Assembly (NCBI GenBank): GCA_902565895.1
Contig: CACFGV010000005.1
Coordinates: 1 to 64,000, forward strand
Length of the DNA stretch: 64,000 bases
Direction: 5' to 3'
Source: K189A clade bacterium
GTDB taxonomy: Bacteria > Pseudomonadota > Gammaproteobacteria > Pseudomonadales > Azotimanducaceae
Shown: positions 54,596 through 63,731 of the stretch, one piece after another
How positions within the stretch are numbered: position 1 is the first letter of the stretch
Layout of the letters: every line of letters begins with the position of its first letter
Notes under the pieces: model-generated
Database searches by the model: none
Told to the model about the DNA's origin: nothing
Seen by the model: only the letters and a program-made list of their open reading frames with translations
Program-made: the position numbers and the translations under genes

Positions 54596-55306
54596 GTGTC
54601 AGATTATCTCAGCGATGAAGAACAAGCAGCGCGACTGCGCTCTTGGTGGGCAACTAACGGCATTTCGGTATTGATCGCTGCGGTGGTGGCTGGCGGCGGG
54701 TATTTTGGCTACCAGCACATGACGTCTGCTGCCCAGCAAAAAGCCGAGGCAAGCACTGCGGCGTTCATAGCCTATCGCGAGGCTGAAGGTGACAAGCAAG
54801 AGGCGCTGGGCAACGAGCTGATACAACAGTTTCCGGGAACGACCCAGCACGCACTGGTGCTATTGCGGCGCGCTGCATTGGCGACAGAAGAAGCCCGTCT
54901 GGGAGATGCTGCGGAGGTACTAAGCGAAGCAATCGAGATGGTTAACGACGCCCTGTTGGCGGACTTAGCACGCATTCGCCTCGCCAGAGTGCTACAGGAG
55001 CTCGACCGCAGCGACGATGCCTTGGCTCAACTAGCTCTGGTAAAAAATACCGGCTATCGGTCTTGGGCATTAGAAGTGCAAGGGGACATTTATCTCGCTA
55101 CCGATCAGATTGAGTCAGCCCACGAAGCTTACAGTGCTGCCTTCGAAGCACTCGCAGACGGAGAGCGGCGGCCAATCCTCGAAGTAAAGCGCGACAACAC
55201 AGCGCCCTCAAATGGAGCGTACGTGGCGTTCCAAGACACCCTGGACGACGCTCTGCGTAAAGCTGAACAAACTCTGAATGAAGGACAGGACGCTGATAAT
55301 GAATGA
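54596..55306 (+). CDS. yfgM: YfgM family periplasmic TPR protein (SecYEG-associated)
   Basis: YfgM is a membrane-anchored protein that in E. coli binds SecYEG and works with PpiD. The 236-residue protein starts with a short cytoplasmic segment SDYLSDEEQAARLRSWW, has one membrane helix (GISVLIAAVVAGGGYFGYQHM) and a periplasmic TPR-like region. The start is GTG 54596 with GGAG upstream. The family signature region and the position between hisS and bamB make the call safe. Confidence 0.9.
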   Translation: MSDYLSDEEQAARLRSWWATNGISVLIAAVVAGGGYFGYQHMTSAAQQKAEASTAAFIAYREAEGDKQEALGNELIQQFPGTTQHALVLLRRAALATEEARLGDAAEVLSEAIEMVNDALLADLARIRLARVLQELDRSDDALAQLALVKNTGYRSWALEVQGDIYLATDQIESAHEAYSAAFEALADGERRPILEVKRDNTAPSNGAYVAFQDTLDDALRKAEQTLNEGQDADNE

Positions 55307-56552
55307 CATCGGCTACGCGCATGGCGTCCTAAAGCGACTGTTCGCTGCAATAGTCATCTTAACCCTTGGTGGTTGCAGTTGGTTCAGTTGGCTGCCTTGG
55401 GTAGACGACGATACGACAGAGGATGCAACCGAGCCTGCTAAGTTGCAGCCCTTTGATGCTGAAGTGGATGTATCTGTGCAGTGGAAACGCCAGGTCGGCG
55501 ATGGCTTAGGCAAGAAATACATCCGACTTATGCCCGGAGTGGTAGCGGATCGAATCATTGCAGCCGACGGCTACGGCTTATTGGTGGCATATGATCGCTT
55601 TACCGGCAAACCTGTATGGCAGCAGCAGTTTGATGCTGTTGAGCACTCAGGCTTTAGCATTGCTGGACTGTTAGATCGTAAGGATCCGGCGTTTGTCAGC
55701 GGTGGTGTTGGGATCGGCGCGGGTATGGTTCTGGTAGGTACCACTCATGGTGAGGTAATTGCGTTAGATGTAGCAGATGGGTCTGAGCGTTGGCGCTCTA
55801 GAGTTGGCACGGAAGTCGGTGCAGCACCTACGGCGGGTGCAGGCAAAGTGTTTGTGCAGACCATTGACGATCGTGTCAGTGCATTAGATGCCGACAGCGG
55901 TGATTTGGTATGGACTTATGACAGTCAAATGCCGCTACTTACACTTCGTGGAACCAGTGCGCCAGTCTTTGATCAAGGTGTGCTGTATACCGGTTTCGCC
56001 AACGGCAAGGTCGTGGCGTTACGCGGTGAAAATGGTGAGCCGATTTGGGAACAACGCGTGATGCTGCCGGAAGGCCGCTCGGAATTGGATCGTATTGTCG
56101 ACGTAGACGCGCGGGTTTTGCTGGATGGCGGGTCGATGTATGCCCTGGCTTACCAAGGGCGGGTGGCGGCGATCAGCCGCCGCGAGGGACGGCCCATGTG
56201 GGAGCAGGAACTGTCTGGTCATTTGGATATGGCTCAAGGCTACGGTCAGGTTTATGTGGTTGATGCGGATGACACGATATCTGCAATAGACAAAAGCAAT
56301 GGCGAGATTAACTGGCAACAGGAAGCTTTTGCTCGGCGTAAGCTTTCTGCCCCTTTGGCGTTTTCTAATTACGTAGTCGCCGGAGATGATGAGGGTTATC
56401 TGCATGTTCTAGCCCAGCGCGACGGCCGTTTGGTCGGGCGGCGCAAACTTGGCGGTAAGGGTGTGCGCACACAAACCGTGATTGCCGACGATATGCTTTA
56501 CACGCTTACGAACTCTGGAACGCTGACCGCGCTTAAGGTCGCGCTGAACTAA
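55299..56552 (+). CDS. bamB: Outer membrane protein assembly factor BamB
   Basis: BamB is the lipoprotein beta-propeller of the BAM complex that inserts outer membrane proteins. From ATG 55299, preceded by AGGA, the chain has a signal with lipobox LTLGGC and then eight-bladed PQQ-like repeats (for example GKPVWQQQF, GSERWRSRVG, GDLVWTYDS, GEPIWEQRV, GRPMWEQEL, GEINWQQEA). The start overlaps the end of yfgM by eight bases. Length is 417 residues. der follows 3 bases after the stop. Confidence 0.95.
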   Translation: MNDIGYAHGVLKRLFAAIVILTLGGCSWFSWLPWVDDDTTEDATEPAKLQPFDAEVDVSVQWKRQVGDGLGKKYIRLMPGVVADRIIAADGYGLLVAYDRFTGKPVWQQQFDAVEHSGFSIAGLLDRKDPAFVSGGVGIGAGMVLVGTTHGEVIALDVADGSERWRSRVGTEVGAAPTAGAGKVFVQTIDDRVSALDADSGDLVWTYDSQMPLLTLRGTSAPVFDQGVLYTGFANGKVVALRGENGEPIWEQRVMLPEGRSELDRIVDVDARVLLDGGSMYALAYQGRVAAISRREGRPMWEQELSGHLDMAQGYGQVYVVDADDTISAIDKSNGEINWQQEAFARRKLSAPLAFSNYVVAGDDEGYLHVLAQRDGRLVGRRKLGGKGVRTQTVIADDMLYTLTNSGTLTALKVALN

Positions 56553-56555
56553 CCC

Positions 56556-57968
56556 ATGCTGCCGAGCATTGCGCTGGTGGGTCGACCCAATGTAGGTAAA
56601 TCGACCCTTTTTAACAAACTCACACGCAGTCGTGATGCCTTAGTAGCCGATGTGCCTGGTCTAACCCGGGATCGTCGTTATGGGCGCATGGAGTTTGACG
56701 GTGGCACCGCAACACTCATTGACACGGGTGGTCTGTTTGGTGATGACGTCTTGTCTGACGCCCTGACCCAACAAACCCGGTTAGCTGTTAACGAAGCGGA
56801 TATCGTACTGCTGATGTTCGACGGCCGTGACGGCGTTACTGCGGCAGATGAGGACGTAGTGGACTATCTACGTAAGTCGAATGTGGCATTCATTCCGGTT
56901 ATCAACAAGATCGACGGACTGCCAGAGCACGAAATCACCGCAGAATTCGGCCGCTTTGGCTTTGCTGATTTTTTGCTGATTTCGGCGAGTCATAGTCGTG
57001 GACTCAAGCAATTGCGCACTCAATTGGTAAGTCGTCTTGAGACGATGCAAACGGAACCGATAGACGGTTTAGCCTTTGTCGATGCGGCTACATATAAAGG
57101 TATTCGTGTTGCGGTGGTGGGGCGGCCGAATGTCGGTAAGTCAACTTTGGTTAATCGCTTGTTGGGCGAAGAACGCCAAGTGGTGTTTGATATGCCAGGC
57201 ACAACCAAGGACGCCATTGACATTCCATTTTCCAAAGACGGCGTGGACTTTGTGCTGATTGACACGGCAGGGGTGCGGCGTAAGGGGCGGGTGTCCGAAA
57301 TTACTGAAAAATTTTCGGTGGTCAAGGCACTACAGGCCATGGAACGCGCCCACGTGGTGGTTTTGGTGTTGGATGCTCAAGAAGGTGTGGTTGAACAGGA
57401 TCTGCATGTTCTTAACTACGCACTTGAGGCCGGGGCCGGCATGGTTGTGGCGGTAAATAAGTGGGACGGCCTAGCAGCAGATCACCGAGCCCAAGTGAAA
57501 AAGACCTTAGACCGTCGATTGGCTTTCATCCCTTGGGTGCCCTTGCAAATGATTTCAGCCCTGCACGGTACCGGCGTTGGTCATTTGTTAGAGCAAGTGG
57601 AGAAGATCCACAGCATTGGTGCCTTCGATGTCTCTACCTCGCTGCTCACTAGGTTGCTACAGAATCTAGTGTCTTCGCATCCGGCACCTGCGGTTCGAGG
57701 GCGTCCTATAAAGCTGAAGGTGGCGACTCGGGGCGGCGCTCATCCGCCAAAAATAGTAGTGCACGGTAATCAGCTCAGTGCGCTACCAGCGAGTTACCGT
57801 CGTTTTTTGGAAAACGGTTTTCGCGAGGCGCTGAACCTGTTAGGCAATCCGGTCAAGATAGAACTGCGTGATTCCGAAAACCCATACGCTGGCCGTAAGA
57901 ATCAGCTGACCCAACGACAACTCGATCGGCGCAAACGGGTCATAAAACATCGTAAATCCAAACGTTAG
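56556..57968 (+). CDS. der: Ribosome biogenesis GTPase Der (EngA)
   Basis: Der has two tandem GTPase domains and a KH-like C-terminal domain and is essential for 50S assembly. Both P-loops read GRPNVGKST. G3 motifs DTGG and DTAG and G4 motifs NKID and NKWD are present. The end is strongly basic (RRKRVIKHRKSKR). Length is 470 residues. It converges on the M23 peptidase gene, the stops overlapping by four bases. Confidence 0.97.
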   Translation: MLPSIALVGRPNVGKSTLFNKLTRSRDALVADVPGLTRDRRYGRMEFDGGTATLIDTGGLFGDDVLSDALTQQTRLAVNEADIVLLMFDGRDGVTAADEDVVDYLRKSNVAFIPVINKIDGLPEHEITAEFGRFGFADFLLISASHSRGLKQLRTQLVSRLETMQTEPIDGLAFVDAATYKGIRVAVVGRPNVGKSTLVNRLLGEERQVVFDMPGTTKDAIDIPFSKDGVDFVLIDTAGVRRKGRVSEITEKFSVVKALQAMERAHVVVLVLDAQEGVVEQDLHVLNYALEAGAGMVVAVNKWDGLAADHRAQVKKTLDRRLAFIPWVPLQMISALHGTGVGHLLEQVEKIHSIGAFDVSTSLLTRLLQNLVSSHPAPAVRGRPIKLKVATRGGAHPPKIVVHGNQLSALPASYRRFLENGFREALNLLGNPVKIELRDSENPYAGRKNQLTQRQLDRRKRVIKHRKSKR

Positions 57969-58816
57969 GGGTTCACGCTTGTGGCAATAGCCAAGGCTTC
58001 GCGAAATGCCAGGGGATCAATGCGATAACCGTTGAGGCTCACCGACCAGTGCAGATGCGGGCCGGTTACTCTTCCTGTAGCGCCAACCAAGCCAATGACT
58101 TGATCCTGTTGCACGAGTTCACCCGTGCTGACCGTTTGCTCACTCAAGTGACAATACATTGTGATCAGACCTTGACCATGATCTAGAAACACAGACTTGC
58201 CGTTGTAGTAGAGATCATCTACCAAGGCTACCCTTGCCTGTGCTGGAGCAATAATGGGCGTGCCCGTGGGTGCTGCAATATCTAGCCCACTGTGCGGGCT
58301 ACGAGGTTGGTCGTTAAAGAATCGCCGATGACCATACAGGCTGGTCGTAATGCCTTCGAGGGGCATGCTAAAACCCGTGCTCAGGTCCATTGGCGCAGAT
58401 ACCGTTGCGTAAATGGCGCGTTGGCGTTTGCTCTCGGCGCGTATTCTTTCCAGTTGTTTAGGATTGGGCGACACCATCTCTTTGTTCTGTAACGTGATGC
58501 GTTGCTCGGTGTAGCGCTTATCAACAATCTCGAAGGTATGAGTCTGATCTTGGCCCCCGTAAACGAAGGTAATTTGTGCTGGTCCTAGAGCTTGTCTGAT
58601 GGGTATGCCGACCAGAGCGGTTTGACCGACCACAAAGACCGGATTGTTTTGAAAACGGATATCGCTCGCACCTGCCGGTACGGACCACGCATAAACCCCA
58701 CCCGGAACGCTGGTTGCGTTGGCGAAGACAGTCGTTGCAGGCAGCGCCAACCCGATCAACAGCGCGAAGCTGATCACCAAACTCATAAGCGATTGAGGTT
58801 TAACGATTTGTGTCAT
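57965..58816 (-). CDS. M23 family (LytM-type) metallopeptidase
   Basis: The protein has a signal peptide (SLVISFALLIGLALPATTVFA) and a C-terminal peptidase domain with the zinc ligands HSGLD and HLHW plus the catalytic FLDHGQGLITMYCHL, so it is likely an active cell-wall endopeptidase. The N-terminal half matches the all-beta domain found in such periplasmic peptidases. ATG 58816 is preferred over an upstream extension because it gives a clean signal peptide. Length is 283 residues. The start overlaps the xseA end by 17 bases, so the two are co-expressed. Confidence 0.88.
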   Translation of the reverse strand: MTQIVKPQSLMSLVISFALLIGLALPATTVFANATSVPGGVYAWSVPAGASDIRFQNNPVFVVGQTALVGIPIRQALGPAQITFVYGGQDQTHTFEIVDKRYTEQRITLQNKEMVSPNPKQLERIRAESKRQRAIYATVSAPMDLSTGFSMPLEGITTSLYGHRRFFNDQPRSPHSGLDIAAPTGTPIIAPAQARVALVDDLYYNGKSVFLDHGQGLITMYCHLSEQTVSTGELVQQDQVIGLVGATGRVTGPHLHWSVSLNGYRIDPLAFREALAIATSVNP

Positions 58817-60194
58817 GATCAGAGTCCGAGTTAATGGGTTGCAGTGAAGCATCTGGTGCTATGTGGGTCACACTCGCAGTTATCGCTCCCTTGGCCAATT
58901 GGGCCGTCACCTGGTCACCGACAGCCACATCTTTGGTGTTCTCGATAACCCTGCCGGTGGTATCGCTAACAATGGCGTAACCACGGGCCAAGGTGGGGAG
59001 TGGACTGACGCCCTCGAGCATACGGGCTAGATTGGCAAGTTTCGCTTGTTGTTGATCCAGTGTCTGCGTCCACTGTAGCCCGAGGGTACGTCCCAGCGCA
59101 TGCAATTGTTGCTGCGCCAGCTTCAGCCTTTGACCTGGGCCCACAGCGCGCAGCCGCGAGTGGTTGTCGCTCACGCAGCGACGCTTGTCTGCCAGTATTT
59201 GCTGTGCGCCGGCGCCTAAACGACGTCGGTGATCGTCTAAACGTTGCCAGTTTTGCTGAATATGGGTTTTTGGACTGACCAGTTGCAGCGTCGTGTTGCG
59301 CAGTTGCAGGTGCTGCTGGCGCAGGGAGTATTGCATTAGATTACGTAACTGACGGAACGTTGATTCGACAGTGTCCTGTAAGTCATCAGTATCCGGCACC
59401 ATGATTTCAGCCGCGGCCGACGGTGTCGGTGCACGAACGTCAGCGACAAAATCGGCAATGGTCACATCAATTTCATGGCCGATCGCTGAAACCACAGGGA
59501 TCTCTAAGGCGTAGATCGCGCGCGCGACGGATTCCAAGTTAAAGCACCACAGATCCTCCAAAGAGCCGCCGCCGCGAGTGACGAGGACAACATCAGGCGC
59601 CAAACGTTGTGCCTGGGCTAAGGCCTGTAAAATCTGCGGTTCAGCTTCAGCGCCTTGCACTGCGCTTGGGATCAGTGTGACGCGCAGACGTGGATAACGC
59701 CGCCGCCAGACCGCCAACACGTCGTGCAGTGCGGCACCGGACGCAGAGGACACCACCACCGCGGAAGTGGGTTGTTGTGGCAGTGGTCGTTTGTGTTCAG
59801 TGGCGAACAGTCCTTCAGCGGCGAGTTTTAGCTTGAGCGCGTCGAAGGCCTGGCGTAACGCGCCTTCGCCAGCGGGTTCCATCTGCTCAACAATAATTTG
59901 AAAGTCGCCACGGCCTTCATACAAGCTGACTTTGCCGCGAATCAACACCTGTTGACCATCGCCGGGTTGCATCTGTACCGCGCGGTTGCGGTTAGCAAAC
60001 ATGGCGCAACGCACCTGAGCCTTGTCGTCTTTCAGGGTGAAATACCAATGGCCTGAGCGGGGTCTGGCAAAGTTCGACAGTTCGCCGCTGACCCAGACCT
60101 GGTTGAAGCGCTGTTCAATGGTCACTCGAGCTTGGCGGTTGAGTTGACTCACCGTGACCACACTGCGTTGTTCTTGTTGAGATTTTTCTTGCAT
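58800..60194 (-). CDS. xseA: Exodeoxyribonuclease VII large subunit
   Basis: XseA with XseB degrades single-stranded DNA from both ends. The 464-residue protein has the N-terminal OB fold (TIEQRFNQVWVSGELSNFARPRSGHWYF), the conserved GGGSLEDLWCFN and PVVSAIGHEIDVTIADFVADVRAPTPSAAAE of the catalytic core and a long coiled-coil C-terminal part. The end is unusually acidic (SDSDHDTNR). It is divergent from guaB, an arrangement common in Gammaproteobacteria. xseB is not in the window. Confidence 0.96.
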   Translation of the reverse strand: MQEKSQQEQRSVVTVSQLNRQARVTIEQRFNQVWVSGELSNFARPRSGHWYFTLKDDKAQVRCAMFANRNRAVQMQPGDGQQVLIRGKVSLYEGRGDFQIIVEQMEPAGEGALRQAFDALKLKLAAEGLFATEHKRPLPQQPTSAVVVSSASGAALHDVLAVWRRRYPRLRVTLIPSAVQGAEAEPQILQALAQAQRLAPDVVLVTRGGGSLEDLWCFNLESVARAIYALEIPVVSAIGHEIDVTIADFVADVRAPTPSAAAEIMVPDTDDLQDTVESTFRQLRNLMQYSLRQQHLQLRNTTLQLVSPKTHIQQNWQRLDDHRRRLGAGAQQILADKRRCVSDNHSRLRAVGPGQRLKLAQQQLHALGRTLGLQWTQTLDQQQAKLANLARMLEGVSPLPTLARGYAIVSDTTGRVIENTKDVAVGDQVTAQLAKGAITASVTHIAPDASLQPINSDSDHDTNR

Positions 60195-60308
60195 GTCTGT
60201 TTCGCGCCAAGGCTGGCTAAAGTGTAGGCCTAACTAACGCCAAAGCCCACGATAACACTACACAAGCGTCGGCAACTGATGTCTTGTCGGAGCTACGACG
60301 TGGCGACA

Positions 60309-60337
60309 TTTACTTATCGTGACGGCGTCGCTAAACT
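60309..60337 (+). promoter_or_regulatory. Candidate sigma70 promoter for guaBA
   Basis: TTTACT (60309-60314) and TAAACT (60332-60337) are 17 bases apart, each matching consensus at 4/6 positions. Transcription near 60344 would leave a leader of about 15 bases, with GGGG in front of the guaB ATG as the ribosome site. No purine-box operator was recognised. Confidence 0.45.
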
Positions 60338-60358
60338 CTTGCTTTTGCGGGGTCTTCA

Positions 60359-61831
60359 ATGTTGCGTATTGCCACCGACGCGCTCACCTTCGACGACGTT
60401 TTACTCCTGCCTGCTTACTCCCAAATCTTGCCATCAGAGGTGACACTTAGCTCCCAAGTGTCGCGCAACATCAAGGTCAACATACCCATGGTGTCATCCG
60501 CCATGGACACGGTGACAGAAGCAAGGCTTGCCATAGCCATAGCCCAAGAAGGCGGAATAGGCGTGGTACATAAAAACATGCATTTGGAACAGCAAGCCAA
60601 AGAGGTTCGAGCGGTAAAGAAGTTTGAATCAGGCATCATTCGTGATCCCGTCACCATATCGCCAACGGCGTCCGTAGAGACGTTATTTAACCTTACACGT
60701 GACCATGGCATTTCAGGTGTTCCCGTTGTTGATGGCAACGAATTGGTCGGCATCATCACCAGTCGTGACGTGCGTTTTGAACAGCGTACCGGGGTATCTG
60801 TGCGTGACATCATGACCCCACGAGAGCGTTTGGTGACCGCTCAGGAAGGCACTGACTTTTCTGATATCCGCCAGCTGTTGCACGAGCATCGAATCGAGAA
60901 AGTGTTGCTTGTTGATGCTGAAGGCAAGCTCACCGGCATGGTCACCGTAAAGGACATTGCTAAAGCAGAAGCGTTCCCAATGGCGTGCAAAGATGAGCAG
61001 GGTCAATTACGGGTGGCTGCAAGTGTCGGCATTAGCGCTGATACCGATGACCGAGTGGCGGCTCTGGTGGATGCCGGTGTGGACTTAGTGGTTGTAGACA
61101 CCGCCCATGGACACACTAAGGGTGTTTTGGATCGGATTAGCTGGATAAAACAAAAGTACCCAAATCTTGATGTCATGGGTGGCAATGTAGCCACGGCTGA
61201 CGGCGCACGGGCACTTATTGATGCAGGCGCGGACAGCGTTAAAGTGGGAATAGGCCCTGGTTCCATTTGCACCACGCGCATTGTCGCGGGTATTGGTGTG
61301 CCACAAGTTACTGCGGTGGCCGCGGCTGCTGATGTTGGTGCAGAAGCCGGCGTACCGATCATTGCGGATGGGGGTATTCGTTATTCGGGGGACATTGCCA
61401 AGGCCATTGCCGCAGGTGCAAGTGCGGTGATGATTGGAAGTCTGCTGGCAGGTACCGATGAGGCACCTGGCGAAGTGGAGTTGTATCAGGGCCGAACTTA
61501 TAAGTCCTACCGAGGTATGGGTTCTATGGGGGCAATGGCGCAATCCCACGGTTCCAGCGATCGTTACTTCCAGGAAAGCGATGGCGATTCGCGTAAATTA
61601 GTGCCGGAAGGAGTCGAAGGCCGGGTCGCTTATCGCGGGCCGGTCAGTCCAATAGTGCATCAGCTTATGGGTGGCTTGAGAGCGTCTATGGGTTATACCG
61701 GTAGTGGCGATATCCAAACCATGCGCACAGTGCCAGAATTTGTGCAGGTCAGCGCCGCCAGTATGGCTGAGTCGCACGTGCACGATGTGGCAATCACCAA
61801 AGAAGCCCCTAACTATCCCAGTCCGCGATAG
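60359..61831 (+). CDS. guaB: IMP dehydrogenase
   Basis: GuaB oxidises IMP to XMP, the first committed step to GMP. The chain has the barrel start [22 protein letters not shown], two CBS domains (~residues 95-205) and the catalytic loop [13 protein letters not shown] with Cys304. The flap SSDRYFQ and the K+ site are also present. Length is 490 residues, as usual. guaA follows after 83 bases and is likely in the same transcript. Confidence 0.97.
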   Translation: MLRIATDALTFDDVLLLPAYSQILPSEVTLSSQVSRNIKVNIPMVSSAMDTVTEARLAIAIAQEGGIGVVHKNMHLEQQAKEVRAVKKFESGIIRDPVTISPTASVETLFNLTRDHGISGVPVVDGNELVGIITSRDVRFEQRTGVSVRDIMTPRERLVTAQEGTDFSDIRQLLHEHRIEKVLLVDAEGKLTGMVTVKDIAKAEAFPMACKDEQGQLRVAASVGISADTDDRVAALVDAGVDLVVVDTAHGHTKGVLDRISWIKQKYPNLDVMGGNVATADGARALIDAGADSVKVGIGPGSICTTRIVAGIGVPQVTAVAAAADVGAEAGVPIIADGGIRYSGDIAKAIAAGASAVMIGSLLAGTDEAPGEVELYQGRTYKSYRGMGSMGAMAQSHGSSDRYFQESDGDSRKLVPEGVEGRVAYRGPVSPIVHQLMGGLRASMGYTGSGDIQTMRTVPEFVQVSAASMAESHVHDVAITKEAPNYPSPR

Positions 61832-61914
61832 GACCAGCGCAATTTTGGCTTGCGAGTAGCGTCTGAATTAGAGGGTACGGAGACAAGGCTGTCGTAATCT
61901 ACAGCTGATATGAG

Positions 61915-63501
61915 ATGGCACAACAAAGCGACATTCATTCCCAACGATTGCTTATCGTAGACTTTGGTTCCCAGTACACTCAACTCATTGCCCGTCGGGT
62001 GCGCGAATGCGGGGTTTACTGTGAAATTTATCCGTTTGACATAAGCGCTGCGGCAGTCAACGAATTCGCGCCCCGGGGTGTCATTCTGTCTGGCGGCCCT
62101 GAAAGTGTTACGGGTGATGAAACGCCACGAATTGATCAGAGTATTTTTGCATTGAATGTGCCGGTACTAGGCATCTGTTATGGCATGCAGGCTATGGCGC
62201 AACAGTTTGGTGGCCAGGTCAGTGGTTCGGATAAACGCGAGTTTGGCCACGCCCGTATTCAGGCAGAATCAAGCAGCTCGTTTATAGAGACCTTGCTTAA
62301 GGTGAGCGAGGGTTATGATGTGTGGATGAGCCATGGCGATAAAGTCACGGAGCTACCCCCGGGCTTCGTTTGTACCGCCAGTTCGGGTAGCGCGCCGATC
62401 GCTGCGATGGAAAACGCAGAAAAGCGGTTGTTTGGTGTGCAGTTTCACCCGGAGGTCACCCATACAAAAGCCGGTTTCGAGTTGCTGAGTGAGTTTGCGC
62501 ATAACATCTGTGGCTGTGACGGTACGTGGACAGCGGCAAATATAGTTGAAGACGCCATTGCGCGAGTCCGAGAACAGGTAGGTAGCGATAAAGTTGTATT
62601 GGGCCTGTCTGGCGGTGTGGACTCTTCGGTAGTAGCGGCATTGCTGGCGCGCGCAATCGGCCCCCAACTGACCTGTATATTTGTTGATAATGGGCTGTTG
62701 CGCAAAGACGAAAAAGGCGAAGTCGAGTCGGCGTTTAACATCGCAATTAACGACGGTGATATGCCGCCGTTGGATATTTTGACCATTGACGCAGAAGAAG
62801 AGTTTTTGGGCAATCTCCAAGGCATGGACGACCCAGAAGCCAAGCGTAAGGTCATAGGCAGTACGTTTATAGAGGTCTTTGACCGTGAGGCAAAGCGTCT
62901 TGAAGGTGTTAAGTGGTTGGCCCAAGGCACCATCTACCCAGACGTCATAGAATCCGCAGCCTCAAAGTACGGCAAAGCCCATGTCATTAAATCGCACCAT
63001 AATGTTGGTGGCCTGCCAGAGCGCATGGCCATGCAATTAGTAGAGCCACTGCGGGAATTGTTTAAGGATGAGGTGCGCAAAATAGGGCTGCATCTTGGTT
63101 TGCCAGAGTCATTGATAATGCGGCACCCATTCCCAGGCCCAGGCCTAGGCGTACGTATTCTGGGACAGATCCAAAAAGACTACGCCGATGTGCTACGCGA
63201 GGCCGACGCGATTTTCATCGAAGAACTACGTCGAGCAGATCTTTATCGTCAGGTATCTCAGGCTTTTGCAGTCTATCTGCCGGTTAAATCCGTTGGGGTT
63301 GTTGGCGATGCACGACGTTACGAGCACGTGATCGCGCTGCGCGCGGTAGAAACCATAGACTTTATGACCGCACGCTGGGCGCATTTGCCTTATGAGTTTA
63401 TCGAACATGTTTCTAACCGTATCATCAACGAAATCGCCGCCGTATCAAGGGTGGTATACGACGTATCCAGCAAGCCGCCGGCAACGATTGAGTGGGAGTA
63501 G
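61915..63501 (+). CDS. guaA: GMP synthase (glutamine-hydrolysing)
   Basis: GuaA aminates XMP to GMP. The N-terminal class I amidotransferase carries Cys88 in [15 protein letters not shown] and QFHPEVTHT. The ATP pyrophosphatase domain has the P-loop [14 protein letters not shown], and the C-terminal dimerisation domain contains [15 protein letters not shown]. The chain ends normally at PATIEWE, with 528 residues. The bases encoding this end are a known attachment site of genomic islands, and an integrase gene starts 230 bases further on. Confidence 0.97.
   Translation: MAQQSDIHSQRLLIVDFGSQYTQLIARRVRECGVYCEIYPFDISAAAVNEFAPRGVILSGGPESVTGDETPRIDQSIFALNVPVLGICYGMQAMAQQFGGQVSGSDKREFGHARIQAESSSSFIETLLKVSEGYDVWMSHGDKVTELPPGFVCTASSGSAPIAAMENAEKRLFGVQFHPEVTHTKAGFELLSEFAHNICGCDGTWTAANIVEDAIARVREQVGSDKVVLGLSGGVDSSVVAALLARAIGPQLTCIFVDNGLLRKDEKGEVESAFNIAINDGDMPPLDILTIDAEEEFLGNLQGMDDPEAKRKVIGSTFIEVFDREAKRLEGVKWLAQGTIYPDVIESAASKYGKAHVIKSHHNVGGLPERMAMQLVEPLRELFKDEVRKIGLHLGLPESLIMRHPFPGPGLGVRILGQIQKDYADVLREADAIFIEELRRADLYRQVSQAFAVYLPVKSVGVVGDARRYEHVIALRAVETIDFMTARWAHLPYEFIEHVSNRIINEIAAVSRVVYDVSSKPPATIEWE
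63481..63501 (+). other. Probable island attachment site (attL/attB core) in the guaA 3' end
   Basis: The bases for TIEWE and the stop are the recognised target for tyrosine-recombinase islands at guaA. They are followed at once by DNA richer in A/T and an integrase gene facing away from guaA. The second copy, which would fix the core, must lie beyond the window. Confidence 0.6.
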
Positions 63502-63513
63502 AAGGGTAGGCGC

Positions 63514-63537
63514 AAAGCCCCATTCTATAAGGGTTTT
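63514..63537 (+). terminator. Weak hairpin after guaA
   Basis: AAAGCCC and GGGTTTT pair (one G-U) across a ten-base loop, 12 bases after the guaA stop. Only the stem's own T residues follow, so it is at best a weak terminator. Confidence 0.35.
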
Positions 63538-63540
63538 GTA

Positions 63541-63613
63541 GTTACAAACTCGTTACAAACTTCCGCTACAGACTCCATTCCTACGTTCGCAGTTACAAGA
63601 ATTCCTACAAACT
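63541..63613 (+). repeat. Cluster of short direct repeats, consensus G(T/C)TACAAACT
   Basis: Copies begin at 63541 and 63552 (both GTTACAAACT), 63565 (GCTACAGACT), 63592 (GTTACAAGAA) and 63604 (CCTACAAACT). Three of the four steps are 11-13 bases and the other is 27, so they lie on about the same DNA face. Placed between the guaA end and the integrase gene, they resemble arm-type binding sites of a recombinase or its directionality factor. Confidence 0.6.
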
Positions 63614-63696
63614 AGCTCGTCTGTTGCGATTCATAATGGTATCAAGTTAAACTGCTATCACTATATGAACGTGATACCCATAATTTGGACTGTATC

Positions 63697-63721
63697 CTTA
63701 AAGTTCCAAAGAAACTTTAAG
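63697..63721 (+). promoter_or_regulatory. Perfect 9-bp inverted repeat upstream of the integrase
   Basis: CTTAAAGTT and AACTTTAAG flank a seven-base spacer and end 10 bases before the integrase ATG, touching its GAGGG ribosome site. It could be an operator or an RNA hairpin limiting translation. A shorter dyad, TATCAC...GTGATA, lies just upstream (about 63656-63676). Confidence 0.5.
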
Positions 63722-63731
63722 AGGGCAGATT

